This document shows positions 1 to 8,819 of a stretch of DNA of 64,000 nt, piece by piece. Positions within the stretch are counted from its first letter, which is position 1; the number at the start of each line of letters is the position of its first letter. The stretch lies in the NCBI GenBank assembly GCA_014871385.1, contig CM026426.1:68564674-68628673 (forward strand), written 5' to 3'. Source of the stretch: Ceratodon purpureus. Lineage: Eukaryota; Streptophyta; Bryopsida; Pseudoditrichales; Ditrichaceae. A program made the position numbers and the translations under genes. Below the pieces are notes generated by a model. That model worked only from the letters and a program-made list of their open reading frames with translations, searched no databases and was not told the DNA's origin.

Positions 1-267
1 TATATGACAGATTCACATGAGCAACAAAAAGTGCTATAGCAATGACCACGAACTAACCTGGTAAAGTCGTAGCTTGAGAACCCCAGCCTAACCATGCAAA
101 CAACGAGTGAGACTGCCAAGATAGCGTTAGCTCCTTCGTGCAGAAGTAGAAACCAAAATCAGCAAAATAGCTTAACCCATTACCGACACTCAAACCACAA
201 ATCAAGCTCGAGTCCATTTCCTAGCACTAAAAGAAACAGGTATCCAAGAGATCATCCACAAACTAAC

Positions 268-438
268 CTGCTTCGCCTTGTACCCGAGGCGACAAGCCTT
301 GTCAGGGCGGCTGGGGCGATGGACGCGCACAATGCCTGGGAGCTGGCGGAACTTCCAGCAACACACACGCAGGAGGAACCCCAGCACATCAGACTGCTTC
401 TTCAGCCACAACTCCTCGATGTACTTGTAGGCACCTAC
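268..438 (-). pseudogene. RPL15: Decayed exon of ribosomal protein L15 (eL15)
   Basis: The minus-strand frame reads as the N-terminal part of eukaryotic large-subunit protein eL15: [10 protein letters not shown] near the start, then [23 protein letters not shown] and RLGYKAKQ at the end. These are family hallmarks. Several expected arginines are replaced (positions read Leu, Cys, Cys, His and Cys), mostly single-base changes from Arg codons, which is not expected in a working eL15. The segment starts after an AG, where the initiator Met would be, so the ATG may lie in a separate exon that I could not find. It ends with CAG followed by GTTAGT, a plausible donor. The remaining exons would lie below position 268; bases 1-200 show only a doubtful continuation. 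The parent protein would be a structural part of the 60S subunit. I read this as a degenerate copy; a divergent live exon is less likely. Confidence 0.6.
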
Positions 439-844
439 AGCAAGCCCACCACCAAACCCTAAGATGAGGCCCCCATTCTCATTGCCTCCACGGCCACGAT
501 ACCCCACAGGAAATAATGAAAAAGATCACACGTTGTAGAGCACGACGAGGAGAACACGACGGTGAAGGAGAGAGAGTCGCAAGAAGTAACCACAGTGTGT
601 GGAGAGGCCGCGCCTGTCTGCAGCTATGGCAATGGAGATCCGAAAAGGAGCGCCTCTGCGAGATTTTTCTGCCTATAAACTTGCCGACGTCAACATAAAC
701 TGCTAGGTTTTTCCATTCCGCATTCACATTCTGAGTTTTTCATGTTTCTGGGTTTTTTGGCTTGCAGGTAAGTGTGAACGCAAAAGGAGATAGGTCATTG
801 GACTTTTGGCAAAATTGTTGCGGGCCTCAATACAAAGCCTTTGT

Positions 845-1144
845 CTAGGACAGAGCCAACAAACTCAGAAAGGTGACCGAAGTTCCTGCTCCACCTGCAG
901 CTGCCCCTAATTCCTTCTCCAATGCAGGTTTGCGCAGTCTCTGTTCAATCAATATAGTATTTACACCCATCAGAAGGAGGAAAGTGCTCAGGGAAAAAGC
1001 AAGCGAAGGCACACCAATCGTTTTGCATATGCCCCAGTTCAATACCGTAAGACTTCCAGGAATACATTGCATGCATTCATCAAAACGATGACTTGGAACT
1101 CGTACATATGAAGGTTTCAACAGCGAAACGGTTAAGTTGTCCAT
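845..1144 (-). other. Possible coding exon with a hydrophobic helix, unrecognised
   Basis: An open minus-strand frame contains a hydrophobic run (GVPSLAFSLSTFLLLMGVN) followed by a charged stretch and a Gly/Ala-rich tail, and ends at a TAG. This could be the last exon of a small single-span membrane protein. I do not recognise the family. No clear acceptor was fixed, and chance open frames of this length are common here, so the call is weak. Confidence 0.22.
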
Positions 1145-1149
1145 TTTAC

Positions 1150-1945
1150 TGCTATATAGATTCCACCTACCTCAAGACACATAGCTACCTCCTTTGGAGA
1201 GGCCTCTACTGTTGTAAAAGATCGAGGTTCTGATTTCAAGCACATTAGCTACTTTCTTGACAAAATCCTCCACTCCATGCAAGCTAGTCGCTGCGGCAGT
1301 AAATGGCGTAAGTGGATTGTAAAGGGGAGATGCGATGTGCGGAGACCCTTCACAGCCGAGAGTCTTCAGGTTGTTTCATCCCATGGGAAGTGAGCACTCG
1401 CAAAGCCTTGAATCATATACAGAGCATGGTTTACCTGCGAGGGAAATGAAATTTGCACATAAGTGATAAATAATGAACTAGTTAATTGGGAACTGTACGT
1501 ATCCAGTTGATGGAGTAGGAATCCGCTCCGTTTGATAGACTGTACTGCACTCTCCTGATGTAAACCTAAATGATGTAGGGGGTTTTGGGAAACGAAGTGT
1601 CTTAAAAACACTCCAGAGATACCTCAGTCGTGAGAACTGTGCGCCTCGGGCGAACGATCAGTATGTTCTACCGACGACTCCTTCATATCTTCTCATCTGG
1701 CGACTTCAGATTTTCCTCCCCTGTTTTCGGAATCAACATTGAATCAACATCAGCAGAAGAAGAAGAATAAAATAAATGTGGACTGATCCCACAACACATC
1801 GCTGCGTGATCTGGTCAAGGAGATCCTATGACCCCAGTGATTCAAGAGCGCATAGCATGAGACTGCACAAAACTAAAAGATGATCTCTGAAACCCTACAC
1901 CATCATGAAGACTATCACACGTTTGTGTACCACAACTACTGTATC
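1150..1945. other. No gene recognised
   Basis: About 800 bases of mixed composition. I see no frame with recognisable protein motifs, no RNA gene and no clear repeat. It may be intron or flank of the weak exons on either side. Confidence 0.4.
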
Positions 1946-1993
1946 TCACGGAAATAGCACAGAACTTATCAAATGAACATAGAACATCCTTAC

Positions 1994-2257
1994 CTTCCGA
2001 ATATCCTCGCCCAGATGCCGACCGTGCAAGGTAATAGCTAACAAAACGCATGCGTCAGCGTGGAATTCGCTCAACGACCGAGGAAGGCGAGCCTCGTCAT
2101 TTCTCTTACTCTTTTTCTTGTTTTTCCCGTTCCTAACCCTAAACTCCAACACCTCCTCGTCTTCGCAATTCGTAATTTTCTGCTGGCAACGGACTTTCCC
2201 AGCACCTGCATCTTCTCCGGCTTCTATGTGTAGCTCTTTCCGCATCTCATACTTCAT
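1994..2257 (-). other. Possible first exon of an unrecognised gene
   Basis: A minus-strand frame begins with ATG at 2257 and runs 88 codons to an AAG followed by GTAAGG, a strong plant donor. The predicted peptide has an acidic N-terminal half, a basic cluster KNKKKSKR that could act as a nuclear localisation signal, and a final helix-like segment (LLAITLHGRHLGEDIRK). I do not recognise the family and did not find the next exon with confidence. Support is the start codon, the basic patch and the donor only. Confidence 0.3.
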
Positions 2258-2612
2258 ACGCAGTGCTGACGGCCCACATCAATCACCAGGTGGATGGTCG
2301 TCAGAGTCAGCTCTCTCTTCGAATGCACTTGGATCTGTCTCTCAGGTAATCCTTGTCCTCATCCCCTAACATCACATACGTCACTCGCATGGTATCTAGT
2401 GTCCTCGGCAAGCCTTTGGTCTAAGCGAGGCTATGGGGACGTCGAGTGCATGACAAGACGCGATCACCTAAATGGCGCTGGACAGTATCGAGGACCAAAC
2501 ACACTGAATTCAGCAAAAAATCAGAGTTTAGGTATGCTCACATTTTTGGTCCAATGGCGTTATTGTCAGCCTCGGCGACCTTCAAGAGCTCAAGCACTTC
2601 AGACGTCTGCTC

Positions 2613-3239
2613 TCACGAGAATTGCACAGCATCACAGGCTGCTCCAATTTGCCGACGTTGGCCAAATGAAGTCCCCTCCCCCGCAGTCTCTAGACCTCGC
2701 AGCTCGTCCCACTTCATCCGACACGCTTCCTCCACCCTCCCATCCCTCTCCCACGATGCATATTGTTTGCGGCAAATGTCATATGCAAATTTGGCCCAAT
2801 TGATCTTTGCCATCTCCTCTCTCTCCGCCAACCAGCTCCTCAAGAAATACCTGGCATACTCTTTGTTAGGAGGCGGGTGATTATACACCACCAGGTACAG
2901 ATTATAAACCTTGGCGCACTCCTCCTCTGACAGTTGATCATTCGGCACAATTCTCAAACCGCTCCCTGCCTTGTTCGGAAACACGCGTTTCAGATGTGCG
3001 TCGGTGATGTGCCCCGCACCGCACTCCGTCTTCCCGCAAATCCCGGCGTCTTCCAAGTTTAGCCTCTCCGCGAAGTCCAGCACAGTCCACTTCCTACGAT
3101 CATGCAATGCTTTCGCAAACTTAATTCGTTCAACACCCTTCATGTTCAGCTCGCCCTCCACCTTCGGCAGAACCTCCACCTTTGGCAGGACCTCCACCTT
3201 CGGCAGTGCAGAAACCTGGTCACACAGCTCTGATGCCAT
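2613..3239 (-). CDS. Unrecognised 208-aa protein with Lys-Val-Glu repeats
   Basis: A single uninterrupted frame runs from ATG at 3239 to TGA at 2613. Near the N-terminus an 18-bp unit encoding a Val-Leu-Pro-Lys-Val-Glu motif occurs about three times in tandem. The rest is a non-repetitive, likely globular region with several Trp and Cys residues (RRKWTVLDFAERL, YARYFLRSWLAEREEM, INWAKFAYDICRKQYASWERDG). I see no signal peptide or membrane segment. The DNA is richer in GC than its surroundings. I do not recognise the family; it could be a lineage-specific gene or the remnant of a transposon accessory gene. The start is the first ATG in the frame. Confidence 0.5.
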   Translation of the reverse strand: MASELCDQVSALPKVEVLPKVEVLPKVEGELNMKGVERIKFAKALHDRRKWTVLDFAERLNLEDAGICGKTECGAGHITDAHLKRVFPNKAGSGLRIVPNDQLSEEECAKVYNLYLVVYNHPPPNKEYARYFLRSWLAEREEMAKINWAKFAYDICRKQYASWERDGRVEEACRMKWDELRGLETAGEGTSFGQRRQIGAACDAVQFS

Positions 3240-4064
3240 CAAGCTTGGCTAAGCGCCACAATTCTTGCAAACAAATCAGTTTTCACGGGGAATTATCCGC
3301 GAGGTCAACAGGGTTGCTAACTCTGGAACCCTAATCCCACTACCTCTGACTCCGACACTTTCTAATATCCACCTCAACAAGCCCGGTCTCTTCCGGAATC
3401 CTCCGGACAACAAAACCTCTACGTCGATGCTGCTACGTGAGGAGACGCAAATGCAAAATGACCCTAAAACCCTAAATCCAGGGTTCGACAGTAGTGCAGC
3501 AGCCCCAGCAACGTGTGTAGCATCTCCCGCATAATCTTCCACGTTCGTCAGTTTCAAAAACACGCAAACACACAGCAAATTGTAAAAACAGCACACGTGA
3601 AACCAGAAAACCGCAACACCGAATTCAGCGTAACACCGCACGGCGCTGCCTTCTCCTCCCCCGACTCAACCCTGAGGGTGCCCCTCTCCGATCCTCCCCA
3701 AGAAAGTGATTCGAAAGTGAAGTGATTTGGATACCGAGAAACCCATTCCAAGCACTTCCACCCTACACATTCGCCTCAAACATAGACCCAGCATCAAATG
3801 CGAGTGGCAGCGCACCTGCAATCTCACTTCGTGTCCCCCGAAAACAGCGTTGCAAAGGATTTTGAGGAAACGGTTGCGGAGCATTCACAGCGGCCCTTCC
3901 CGGGAATTGGCGCAATGAAGAGGCCTCGCTTGACTTCTGTGTCGACCCCTAAACTCCTTAACAACTGTCACAGCGTTCCCTTCCCCTTCATGCGGTAGTT
4001 CAACTGCCTCCACGTTCCCAAAGTCCCCAAACATGGCACTTTTCTTTCACTGAAATTTGGTCAC
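3240..4064. other. No gene recognised; GC-richer flank
   Basis: Several overlapping short frames exist on both strands but none shows a recognisable motif or a convincing splice pattern. A short telomere-repeat-like stretch (repeated ccctaaa) lies near 3460-3482. It may be promoter or leader of the 208-aa gene. Confidence 0.35.
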
Positions 4065-4139
4065 ATATTGCACTTTCTGGTACACTTTATTGTGCTTCCC
4101 CCCCCCACCCAACACATCACATCTATATGTTTGAATAAT

Positions 4140-4790
4140 GGAAGGAGAAATGGGAGGAAAAAAAATCAAGTGTACACAATGGAAGAAGATTGGAATAAAA
4201 ATAAAGAAATGAATAATTAAACGGGGAAGCATAGAAGAAACAAAGAATACTCTAACATAAAATGAAAAATAAATGGAAGAGATGAAAATAAAAACGAACT
4301 TTAATCTTGGAAGAGAAAGGGAAGAATATAAAATCAAGAGTACAGACTAGAAGAAGGTTGGAAAAGAAATACATAAATAAATAATTAAAAAAGGAAGTAT
4401 GCCAGAAACAAACAATGAATTAACATAAAATTAATAATAATGGAAATGATAATAAAAAAAAACAAAATTAAAATTGGAAAGAAAGGGATAATATAAAATC
4501 AATAGCATGGGATGGAAGAAGGTTGGAAGAGAAATAAACATTTGAATAATTAATCGATTTAGTACGAAAGAAACAAACAATGCTCTAACATGGAATTAAC
4601 AATAAATGGAAGAGTTAAGAAAAAAAAAAACATTAATATTGGAAGAGAAAGGGAAAAAAAAAAAAAAACAATAGTATAGAGTGGAATAAGGTTGGAAGAG
4701 AAATAAATAAATGAATCATTACAAAGGGAAGTGTGCACAAAACATTAAGAGATGAAACATTAATATTGGAAGAGAAAGGGGATAATATAA
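4140..4790. repeat. Purine-rich tandem repeat, about 165 bp x 4
   Basis: A unit starting with a ggttggaagagaaataaa-type sequence recurs at about 4181, 4352, 4515 and 4682, giving periods of 163-171 bp. Each unit carries the same order of blocks (ggaagagaaa, aaataaat, gaataatt, aaacaaacaatg). The opposite strand is correspondingly TTCC/TTTATT-rich and resembles in composition the array inside the hAT element at 13.1-13.7 kb. Confidence 0.7.
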
Positions 4791-4929
4791 ATTTAGAAAA
4801 TTGTATTAAATCTTTTTTCGACGGCTATGTACTCTTGTGGAGAATAAAATTGTATTGCTGTTTTTGTAATGGAACGAAAAAAAAAAATATCAAGTGTATG
4901 CGTCCTTCACCAGAATTACTCCAAACCCA

Positions 4930-5065
4930 GAACCTCGCACCCCCCCCCCCCTCCCCTCCCAGAAGCTCTGGCCCCCCCGCCCTCCTAGAAGATCGCGCCC
5001 CCCCTTCCAGAAGCTCTCGCCCCCCCTCCCAGAAGCTCGCGCCTCCCCCCCCCCCCCCCCGCCTC
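4930..5065. repeat. C-rich low-complexity tract
   Basis: Long C runs and repeats of a cccagaagctc block occur at 4938-5060. The minus strand is strongly G-rich and could form G-quadruplexes. The apparent Gly-rich and Pro-rich open frames here are translations of the simple sequence, not genes. Confidence 0.7.
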
Positions 5066-5229
5066 CCGCTCGCGCCCCCCTTTGCATATTTGGAACTCCC
5101 CATCAACGTTGGTTGTCCATGTCATCAATACGTTTTACCTTTTGGTAAGCTGTAAAAAAAAAAAAAAAAACCTAGTAATTTTCCTTCTCCCTCAATGTTC
5201 AATTTTCTACCGGGACCGACGGGTCCGTC

Positions 5230-5282
5230 CGTCCGTCCATGTCCAGAGATTTTGCCCATGTCTGTCCGTTATGACAACCTTG
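5230..5282. mobile_element. Single terminal end of a hAT-like element
   Basis: The end reads inwards as CAAGGTTGTCATAACGGAC followed by GGAC-rich subterminal repeats. It closely matches both ends of the hAT element at 12212-14445. No partner end or matching 8-bp duplication was found on the other side, so this is a solo or truncated end. It lies just beyond the truncated NB-ARC relic. Confidence 0.5.
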
Positions 5283-5417
5283 CACCTAACGTGGCCATGA
5301 TAATTTCAACAAGTTTTTTGACACTTAGTTGGCTAAAGAAGTGTCATTCAAGGACTAAATCAACAAATGGTTTCACATGTCCTAATTAACATGTATTTGT
5401 TACACATCTGTTGATTT

Positions 5418-6502
5418 ATCTGTAAAAACGGACGTTGTCCACCCGGTAGTGCACCTGTCCTTCATCTATAGCCACCAATGAACTTGAATCTAGCAAAGCG
5501 ATGCTTTGTAGCATCTTCTTCTACAATTGCACGGCATCCATGTTCCCAAACTTGATGTGGCACACTTTTCCCCAATAATGCTCCATCATTTTGTGACCAA
5601 ACACTTTGCACATAATTGTCTTTTCTGACCCGTCCATTCCATACAATCCCATGACTTCACCCTTCTCTCGATTGCTTAAAACTTGAGTCTTCTGCACTAA
5701 TTATATAATTACCACATATAAGTATATGCAATACCTTGGCAAAGCTCATGAAAGAGTTAAAACACTTGCCTCTTCAATCATCTCTTGCATTCATCCCTTT
5801 CCTTGCACGTGTGTATCATCCCACACCAATTTAGGCTTCACCCGCTTCCACACTGATTCCACAATCTTCTCTCTGAATGCAATTGATCCCATTTTTCTAT
5901 CATACTCAAGTCCGTTTGTACGACCAATCACTCTCACTACCTCTTTCCACTTCTGAACCTTATCCTCCGATACCGATGGCATTTTGCTCCATGTTTTCCA
6001 AAATGATTCCTAGAGCGCCTTGAATTCCTCCACATACAGTTTATAGAACACTGGAAGTATCTTTAGCTCTGGCCGTTTCTTCTGGGCTTCTACAAAAGTC
6101 GCCAGTTCCAACATCGGCCACTTTCTATCAAAATACTCCTTCGATATCACCACCACAGCCAATCGCACTGCTTCGCTGATCAAAGATCCTCTGAGGAAAC
6201 GACTCTCCTTTCAGTAGGCTTTCATCTTCCTTGTCGAAAAAGATCCCAAAGGGATGGACTCTCAACAGATCGTGGTACAGTTGCTCTACAAAGTCTTTCT
6301 CAGCCCCGACATGGCTCACAAATATCTTGTATTTCTTGTCCAATATCCTGCATTCCCGTTCATCAGTATGACCACAAGAAATACAAAGTAATTTACTTGA
6401 ATCCGACTTAGTGGTACGTGTGTAAATCTTAAGCAGCGGCATAATACTCATTGCACCACAGAAAAATATGTTAATGATGAAGCCAATCACAAACAAAAAC
6501 AT
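5418..6502 (-). pseudogene. Broken TIR plus NB-ARC region of a resistance-type (TNL-like) gene
   Basis: Minus strand. From about 6400 to 5760 the reading matches a plant TIR domain: KIFVSHVGAEKDFVEQL, GIFFDKEDESLLKGESFPQRI, then after a frameshift near 6175, LAVVVISKEYFDRKWPMLEL. After an in-frame TAG a C-terminal TIR helix follows (KWKEVVRVIGRTNGLE). At 5680-5440 a P-loop follows (EVMGLYGMDGSEKTIMCKVF) with a downstream RNBS-A-like strand and then another TAG. The P-loop is altered: the usual GxGGxGKT reads GMDGSEKT. TIR domains cleave NAD+ or signal in immune complexes, and NB-ARC is the nucleotide switch. Here at least one frameshift, two stops and loss of sequence beyond 5420, with no leucine-rich repeats seen, indicate a dead gene. 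The ZZ exon upstream is probably part of the same gene. Confidence 0.7.
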
Positions 6503-6767
6503 TCGATCTCAACCAAGTTTAAAATCTCACTGACCATTGTGTCCGACTAGTATGTGATGCTTGCTTCAACGACAAGCTTGTGTATCCAAGACTTCTTCGT
6601 TCCTGCCATAACAACAATTGTCAAATTCAAATTATAAAATTGGGTAGCTATCATATTGCAAAGCAAGTCTTACCTTGGATTATCTCACTACATTTGATGA
6701 CATTCACTAACTAGCAACCGCAATATTGTTAGTATGGGCCCTCATTGGAATGGTAAGTGGTGCTTAC

Positions 6768-7412
6768 CTTCAGTTTTGCGATAGGACCATTTGTCTCCTT
6801 ATTTGCGGTGGCAGGTGTCTGATTAATCTTATCATCTTCCGCCACACTCATCTGGGTTGTACTCAATATCTCTGCCACTGACTTCCTCTTCTTCCACTCA
6901 AAATCGTAGCTGGATGAACCTTTCTCAACCCTGTATGACCACTGGGGATCCACTGGCTTGCTGAAACTCAGTTCGAATCTGACCATATTATTCTTATGAC
7001 GCATCATCACCTCAACAACTATCATCAAATGTTCCTTGGAATGCTCGGCAGACATGTCAGCTTCACCCAATCCTCTATGGCATGCTTCACAAAGGTCAAA
7101 ATCGAAGCACACCTTGCACCGCCACCGTTGCTTCCAAATTAAGAAGGATTCACAACCATTGCATTCATAATTTGTCACATGTGCTGACATACGGTGGTCT
7201 CGGTTGTGCACTTTGGGAGGAGCTGACAATGCCTCATCAGAATCTTCCAGTGATTCGTTGTAGCAATTTTCACAGAGCAAGTAATCCCGGCACACATCAC
7301 ACTCCCACATCCTCAGTGTCGAGTTTCCAATACTCCCACAAGAATTACAGTGCTTTCGAAAACTAAACGCACAGCGGTTTCCTGACGCCATGGCCGTGAC
7401 CTCATTCTCCAT
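6768..7412 (-). CDS. Exon encoding two ZZ-type zinc fingers, likely 5' exon of the TIR/NB-ARC gene
   Basis: ATG at 7412 opens a 215-codon frame ending AAG followed by GTAAGC, a good donor. Two ZZ-type fingers are visible: finger 1 with Cys 22, 25, 38, 41, 47, 50 and His 69 and 73; finger 2 with Cys 84, 87, 99, 102, 108, 111 and His 124 and 128. ZZ fingers are small zinc domains that usually bind peptides or other proteins. A polar tail of about 80 residues follows. The frame has no stop or shift, unlike the TIR/NB-ARC part 270 bp downstream on the same strand, to which it probably splices. I could not fix the acceptor. A ZZ-TIR-NB-ARC order would be unusual for a resistance gene. Alternatively this is a separate small ZZ protein ending shortly after the donor, at 6729. 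Confidence 0.6.
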
Positions 7413-8295
7413 CGTAGTACAAGCCTTAAAGGGGAGCAGTTGGGCACTTGGACTCGCCAGCTATCCCACCTGATTCCTAGCTCTCAAAAACATGTCGACC
7501 AAATTCCAACAAGATATCCCTCGAAGCAGAGTCAAGAAGCCATTAACAATGGACCTAATTCTTTACTACAGAAAAAGTTTGACGACAAAGTCTGAAGCGG
7601 CTTGAACATAGTTCTATAAAGACGAACCACCACCGTTTCAAAACCCCTCCAAGAGACTACTAGCACTCGAATCCCATCCCAACTGATCGACATCAATCCG
7701 GCCCACACCACTGCCTTTGCACAACCATACTCAATCTGAAACCATCCAGGCCGTCTCTAGCTCCTTCTTAGAGCCCGCTTACTGTAGCATGACCCTAGAT
7801 AAAGAAGTTCTCTGAGTCCTAACACCATGACTAAACAAGACGCTCTAGTCCGAGCACTCCCAGAAATAAAACTAATTTCACTCTTGCCAAACCACCCCCG
7901 ACTGGAAGAGATTCATGACCTTGTGCCATGACCCTACCGACAATGCAAGTGGGCAGCTACAATATGGCACTCTGGACTTGCGCGGTGTCCGCATCACACC
8001 ATGATGGTGGTCGCAGCTGTGACGTCTGGATGCCGGGAAGCTGGGGGTCGCGGCCATTGCCTTCCGCCATCGAGTGCTCGCTGCTAGATCTCCTCCCAAA
8101 GAGAGGCTTGGCTGGTTCTATTTGCCGTCATATGAACATTTAGATCTGAATTGCTTTCGTCTTTTAGTCCGAAAGCAGAGTTAATATTCAGAAAAATATG
8201 GTAAACTTTGGAATTGGTCAGAAATACACAGCTTATCGAATATTAGGTTTTATTGGGATGTTAGAGTATGCCCTAATATTCAAAAAAAAAAGAAT
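7413..8295. other. Upstream region of the ZZ gene; no gene recognised
   Basis: No frame with recognisable motifs. This should hold the promoter and leader of the minus-strand ZZ exon, but I see no convincing TATA box at a fixed distance. Confidence 0.35.
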
Positions 8296-8473
8296 CTTTG
8301 ACTCCTCTGGAAGTACCCTCGGATCTGAGGGTACTTTAAGGACATCAAAATGATTATATAAAACCAAAATAAGATGATGAAATGAAGGCCCTCCTAGAAA
8401 AAAATTAGAAAAGAAACGGAAACTATGACTCAACATAGTGCTGTGAGAATCCAACTTTGCTGCAAAAACTGAA
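8296..8473. repeat. Direct repeat, copy 1
   Basis: About 175 bp that recur at 8643-8811 with roughly 85 percent identity by eye. Shared blocks include aaccaaaataagatgatga, tgaaggccct and the near-palindrome around gtaccctcggatctgagggt. The two copies start about 347 bp apart, which suggests a decayed tandem duplication or two ends of one element. Confidence 0.75.
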
Positions 8474-8642
8474 AAAATGGAATTGAGAATAGCCCCTTCT
8501 TATCCCTTCTTGGATTCAAGAGAGCCTCAAGGTCATATAATTTACGGTGAGAAATGGAAAATAGAATAGAGGCTTTTACACAACATGACACAGTTAGCAG
8601 CCAGCATGCTGCTAGAACTCAATAAAAAACAAAATTTTGGCC

Positions 8643-8811
8643 CTCTCTAGAGGTACCTTCGGATCCGAGGGTACTTCAAGGACATCAAATTGATTATGAA
8701 AAACCAAAATAAGATGATGAAATGAAGGCCCTTGTGGAAAAAAAAATAGAAAAGAATTGGAAACTGTGACTCAGCACAGTGCTGTCAAAATCCAACTTGC
8801 TGCAAAAGCTG
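8643..8811. repeat. Direct repeat, copy 2
   Basis: Second copy of the repeat at 8296-8473 in the same orientation, beginning with the near-palindrome ggtaccttcggatccgaggg and ending near tgctgcaaaagctga. Confidence 0.75.
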
Positions 8812-8819
8812 AGTAGAAA

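Noticed and set aside
4733-5155. Pro-rich and Gly-rich frames
   Set aside because: Translations of C runs and simple repeats in the 4930-5065 tract.
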